Of a DNA stretch of 64,000 bases, positions 60,794 to 64,000 are shown piece after piece. The notes below the pieces were generated by a model. It saw only the letters and a list, made by a program, of their open reading frames with translations, did no database searches and was not told the origin of the DNA. Source of the DNA: Methyloligella sp. GL2 (lineage in GTDB: Bacteria; Pseudomonadota; Alphaproteobacteria; Rhizobiales; Methyloligellaceae); contig NZ_CP054476.1 of the NCBI RefSeq assembly GCF_013341275.1, positions 2,654,988-2,718,987 on the forward strand. Reading direction: 5' to 3'. The translations under genes were made by a program, and so were the position numbers. Numbering within the stretch: position 1 is the first letter of the stretch; each line of letters starts with the position of its first letter.

Positions 60794-63163
60794 ATGAGCG
60801 AACAGGGCGTAGGCGCTTCGCTGAAGCGCAAGGAAGACGACCGCTATTTGCGCGGCCGCGGCCAGTATGTCGGTGATATTCGTCTCGCCGGCATGCGGGA
60901 CGCCGCCTTCGTGCGCTCGCCGATTGCCCACGGCAAGATCAAGTCCATCCACGTTCCGGAAGAGTATCGCGACCGGGTCTTCACCGCCGCCGATCTCGAT
61001 GCGGACGGGGTGAAGCCGATCGTGGCGGTCTCCGGCCTGGCGGGGTTCAAAGTCTCCGAGCAGCCGGTGCTTGCCTTCGACAAGGTGCGCCAGGTGGGCG
61101 AGCTGATCGCCATGTGCATCGGCGAAAGCCGCGCCGAGGCGGAAGACATCGCCGATGCGGTCGAGGTCGAGTTCGAAGAGCTGCCGGCGGTGCACGACAT
61201 GCTGGAGGCGCGCAAGCCCGGCTCGGCGCTGCTGCACGAGGCCTGGGGCGACAACATCTTTCTGGAGACCCAGATCGATGTGGATATCGAATCCGCCTTC
61301 GACGCCCCGATCAAGATCACGCGGGAAATCTCCACCGCCCGGCAATGCATGGTGCCGATGGAAGGACGCGGCACGGTCGCCACCTGGGACAGCCGCATGG
61401 AGCAGCTGGTGCTCTATACCGGCAGCCAGATGCCGCATATCGTCCGCACCGGGCTTTCCGAATGTCTGGGGCTGGAGCAGACCCAGCTGCGCATCGTCTC
61501 GCCCGATGTCGGCGGCGGCTTCGGCTATAAGGGCATTCTCCTTCCCGAAGATATCTGTCTCGGCTGGCTGGCCTTGCGCTGCGGCTATCCGGTGCGCTGG
61601 CTGGAGGACCGGCGGGAGCATTTGACCGCCGGCGCCAATTGCCGCGAGCATCATTATTCGATCACCGCCTATGCCGATCGCGACGGACGCTTGCGCGGCA
61701 TCGATTGCGAGGCGACGGTGGATTCGGGCGCCTATTCCTCCTACCCGTTCTCCGCCTGTCTTGAGGCGGCGCAGGTGGCGAGCATCCTGCCCGGGCCTTA
61801 CGACTTCCCCGCCTATCGCTGCCGCACCTATTCGGTGGCCACCAATAAATGCCCCATCCTCCCCTATCGCGGCGTGGCCCGAACCGGCGTCTGCTACGCG
61901 ATGGAGCTGATGCTGGATGCGGTGGCGCGCGAGGCCGGGCTGGAGCCCGCCGAGGTGCGGATGAAAAACCTCGTTCGCCCGGAGCAAATGCCGTTCAACA
62001 ACATCACCCATAAGCATTTCGACAGCGGCGACTATCCGGAAGCCTTGCGCCGGGCGATGGCGCATATCGATATTGAGGCGTTCCGCGCGCGCCAGAGGAA
62101 GGGCGAGCCGGACGGACGCCTGCTGGGGCTCGGACTTTCGGTCTATTGCGAGCAAGGCGCCCATGGCACCTCGGTCTATGCCGGCTGGGGCATTCCCATG
62201 GTGCCGGGCCATGAGCAGGCGACGGCACGCATGACGCCCGATGGCGGGCTGGAGCTGCGGGTCGGCGTGCACTCCCACGGGCAGAGCATGGAGACCACCT
62301 TGGCGCAGGTGGCGCATGAGGTGCTCGGCATCCCGACGGACAAGATCAAGCTGGTGCACGGCGACACCGAATACACCCCCTACTCCACCGGGAGCTGGGG
62401 CTCGCGCTGCGCGGTGATGGCCGGCGGCGCGGTCTCCACCGCCTGCAAGGAGATTGCCCGGCTGGCCAAGGCGGTCGGCGCCCATATGCTGCAAGTGAAG
62501 CCGGAAGAGGTGGAGCTGGCGCAAGGGGCGGTCTATTCGCAGACCGGCCGCGTGACGCTTACCGAGATTGCCCGCACCTGGTATTTGCGGCCGCAGGATT
62601 TGCCCAAATCGGTCGATCCGCGCGGACTGGAGGTGACCATCGGCTATAAGCCGGAGCGCGATACCGGCACGTTCAGCTATGCCGCGCATCTTGCCACCGT
62701 CGCCGTCGATCCGGAGACCGGCGATATCGAGATCCTCGACTATGTGATCGCCGAGGATGGCGGCAAGCTGATCAACCCCATGGTGGTGGACGGGCAGATC
62801 TATGGCGGTCTGGCGCAAGGCATCGGCACCGCGCTCTACGAGGAGATGCGGTTCGACGGCTCCGGCCAGCCACTCGCCTCCACCTTCGCCGATTATCTGC
62901 TGCCGGGACCGACGGAAGTGCCGGCGCCGAAGCTGGATCATATGGAGACGCTGGCGCCCTATACCGAGTTCGGCGTGAAGGGGATCGGCGAAGGCGGCGC
63001 CATCGCGCCGCCGGCAGCGATCGGCAATGCGGTGAACGATGCGCTGAAAGGGTTCGGTGCAGAGCTGCTGCACTCTCCGATGACGCCGCGCCGCGTGCTG
63101 GAAGCCATTGCCGAGGCGAAGGCTGCGGGAACGGCTACGCGATCCGATGAGGTGGTGTCGTGA
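60794..63163 (+). CDS. Molybdenum hydroxylase large subunit (xanthine dehydrogenase / CoxL family)
   Basis: A 789-residue Mo-binding subunit. Landmarks are RFL-like RYLRGRGQYVGDIRL near the start, EGRGTVATWD, SPDVGGGFGYKG, LPYRGVARTGV, GSWGSRCAVMAGGA, and the late GVKGIGEGGAIAPPAAIGNAVNDAL holding the active-site glutamate E733. The PYRGVART sequence is unlike the CO-dehydrogenase form I active-site loop, so this is a hydroxylase of unknown substrate. The ATG at 60794 has GGGAG upstream; the one at 60782 has none. Subunit order large-FAD-2Fe2S follows. Confidence 0.92.
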   Translation: MSEQGVGASLKRKEDDRYLRGRGQYVGDIRLAGMRDAAFVRSPIAHGKIKSIHVPEEYRDRVFTAADLDADGVKPIVAVSGLAGFKVSEQPVLAFDKVRQVGELIAMCIGESRAEAEDIADAVEVEFEELPAVHDMLEARKPGSALLHEAWGDNIFLETQIDVDIESAFDAPIKITREISTARQCMVPMEGRGTVATWDSRMEQLVLYTGSQMPHIVRTGLSECLGLEQTQLRIVSPDVGGGFGYKGILLPEDICLGWLALRCGYPVRWLEDRREHLTAGANCREHHYSITAYADRDGRLRGIDCEATVDSGAYSSYPFSACLEAAQVASILPGPYDFPAYRCRTYSVATNKCPILPYRGVARTGVCYAMELMLDAVAREAGLEPAEVRMKNLVRPEQMPFNNITHKHFDSGDYPEALRRAMAHIDIEAFRARQRKGEPDGRLLGLGLSVYCEQGAHGTSVYAGWGIPMVPGHEQATARMTPDGGLELRVGVHSHGQSMETTLAQVAHEVLGIPTDKIKLVHGDTEYTPYSTGSWGSRCAVMAGGAVSTACKEIARLAKAVGAHMLQVKPEEVELAQGAVYSQTGRVTLTEIARTWYLRPQDLPKSVDPRGLEVTIGYKPERDTGTFSYAAHLATVAVDPETGDIEILDYVIAEDGGKLINPMVVDGQIYGGLAQGIGTALYEEMRFDGSGQPLASTFADYLLPGPTEVPAPKLDHMETLAPYTEFGVKGIGEGGAIAPPAAIGNAVNDALKGFGAELLHSPMTPRRVLEAIAEAKAAGTATRSDEVVS

Positions 63164-63987
63164 AGCCGGTGAATTTCGATTATGCGCGGCCCTTGGACGT
63201 GGACGGGGCGCTGGCCTTGCTCGCCGACGAGACCGCGCTGGTGAAGGTGGTCGCCGGCAGCCAGTCGCTCGGCCCGATGCTCAATCTGCGCCTGGTGCAG
63301 CCGGACCTACTGGTCGACATCACCGGGGTGGAGGAGCTGCGCTCGTTCGAAGAGAGCGGCGATAAGCTGACCCTCGGTGCCTGTATCACCCATGCCGATA
63401 TCGAAGATGGACGCCTGCCCGACGTGACCCATGGCGCCTTGCCGAGCGTTGCATCGGGCATCGCCTATCGGGCGGTGCGCAATCGCGGCACGGTCGGCGG
63501 CAGCCTGACCCATGCCGATCCTTCCGCCGATTGGGTTTCGATGCTGGCGGCACTCGGAGCGACGGTGACTTTGCGCGGGCCCGAGGGCGCGCGGCATCTG
63601 CCGGTGGAAGAGTATATGCTCGGGGCGCTGGAGGCCGATCTTCGGCCGGGCGAGCTTCTGGTCTCGGTCACCGTGCCGAAGCTCGGTTCGGGCGCAAGCT
63701 GGGGCTATTACAAATCCTGCCGCAAGACCGGCGAATTCGCCCATGCCATCGGCGCGATGCTGATCGATCCGGAGCGCGGGATCTGCCGCGCGGTGATCGG
63801 CGCCACCGAGACGCGCCCCTTGGTGATCGCCGATGCGAAGGGGCTGATCGGCGACGGAGACCCGGCCGCGTTCGACAGTAAGGCCGTCACTGCCGCGCTG
63901 ACCGAGGCGGGCATGCGCGATCCGATCGAGCGGCAGACCCATAGCGTTGCGCTGCGGCGCGCGGTCGAAGGAGCGCGAGGCCGATGA
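63160..63987 (+). CDS. Molybdenum hydroxylase FAD-binding subunit (CoxM family)
   Basis: A 275-residue FAD subunit. VVAGSQSLGPMLNLRLVQP is the first FAD-binding motif (about 30-48), and RNRGTVGGSLTHADPSADW the second (about 108-126). The C-terminal CO-dehydrogenase flavoprotein-like domain has GATETRPLVI. It passes electrons from the 2Fe-2S subunit to an acceptor. Start GTG, overlapping the large-subunit stop (GTGA); the stop overlaps the next ATG. Confidence 0.92.
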   Translation: MKPVNFDYARPLDVDGALALLADETALVKVVAGSQSLGPMLNLRLVQPDLLVDITGVEELRSFEESGDKLTLGACITHADIEDGRLPDVTHGALPSVASGIAYRAVRNRGTVGGSLTHADPSADWVSMLAALGATVTLRGPEGARHLPVEEYMLGALEADLRPGELLVSVTVPKLGSGASWGYYKSCRKTGEFAHAIGAMLIDPERGICRAVIGATETRPLVIADAKGLIGDGDPAAFDSKAVTAALTEAGMRDPIERQTHSVALRRAVEGARGR

Positions 63988-64000
63988 CCCAGGTCACTCT
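63984..64000 (+). CDS. Start of the next gene, probably the 2Fe-2S subunit (cut by window edge)
   Basis: An ATG overlapping the FAD-subunit stop (ATGA) opens a frame that reads MTQVT before the window ends. By position it should be the small 2Fe-2S subunit that completes the molybdenum hydroxylase; only five codons are visible, so this rests on gene order. Confidence 0.5.

Noticed and set aside
60608..63073. Minus-strand open frame of about 820 codons opposite the Mo hydroxylase large subunit
   Set aside because: Composition mirrors the plus-strand gene, with no recognisable domain; the plus-strand product has complete family motifs. The same holds for the 58876-60639 frame opposite the LLM and M20 genes.
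60794..63987. Assignment of the coxL/coxM-like genes as a carbon monoxide dehydrogenase
   Set aside because: The large subunit has PYRGVART in place of the form I active-site loop, and the operon context is catabolic; treated as a Mo hydroxylase of unknown substrate.
1..64000. Mobile elements, phage genes, CRISPR arrays, tRNA or rRNA genes
   Set aside because: None seen: no transposase, integrase, spaced repeat array or tRNA-like cloverleaf was recognised when reading the window.

Overview
The window is GC-rich, densely packed, and reads as a chromosomal segment of an aerobic alphaproteobacterium. The evidence is the aerobic (Cob-type) cobalamin set with CobG, CobN, CbtAB and a DUF1636 protein, many ATGA-type stop/start overlaps, FkbM and VanZ-like genes in an exopolysaccharide locus, and GluQRS. 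The order cannot be fixed from sequence alone. No tRNA, rRNA, CRISPR array, integrase or insertion sequence was found.

Region 1 (about 1-19.8 kb) is a cobalamin biosynthesis locus. A cobalamin riboswitch at about 4957-5123, with a recognisable sigma70 promoter just upstream, precedes cbtB-cbtA (cobalt uptake), a DUF1636 gene, cobW, cobN, cobG, cobH, cobI and cobJ. cobC, cobQ-cobO-cobP and cobK lie on the minus strand. cbiB, cobL-cobE-cobM and cobA-cobB lie on the plus strand. Together they cover uroporphyrinogen III to adenosylcobinamide-GDP, except that cobF (or cbiD), cobS/cobT of the chelatase, cobR and the lower-ligand genes are not in the window.

Region 2 (about 19.9-44.6 kb) is a mosaic exopolysaccharide locus of the Wzx/Wzy type. 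It holds a GDP-mannose enzyme (manC), an outer-membrane export lipoprotein, an outer-membrane beta-barrel, a priming hexose-1-phosphate transferase, glycosyltransferases (two GT4, one GT2, one WecG/TagA), two methyltransferases, a sulfotransferase, a pyruvyl transferase beside an FrhB-like iron-sulfur flavoprotein, a flippase, two polymerase/ligase-like membrane proteins and a Wzc-type tyrosine kinase. The polymer is therefore probably decorated with sulfate, pyruvate and methyl groups. One small secreted-protein gene (22189-22626) carries a TGA inside its signal peptide.

Region 3 (about 44.7-47.7 kb) is a short housekeeping and molybdoenzyme-maturation stretch: gluQ, a ribosome hibernation factor, a MocA-like nucleotidyltransferase and XdhC.

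Region 4 (about 47.9-64 kb) is the most interesting part. Three consecutive plus-strand transcription units each begin with the same 14-bp palindrome, TACTA-N4-TAGTA (47931, 52254, 56513). They encode (a) an ABC importer plus a GMC oxidoreductase, (b) an F420:NADPH oxidoreductase, CofD and a fused FO synthase FbiC, and (c) a two-subunit CoA-transferase, an LLM-class F420-type oxidoreductase, an M20 amidohydrolase and a molybdenum hydroxylase (large, FAD and the start of the 2Fe-2S subunit). The shared operator implies that making the deazaflavin cofactor F420 is switched on together with uptake and breakdown of one compound. This looks like a dedicated F420-dependent catabolic regulon in a Gram-negative bacterium. 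The substrate is unknown; the enzyme mix (Mo hydroxylase, amidohydrolase, CoA-transferase) would suit an N-heterocyclic or amide compound, but that is inference.
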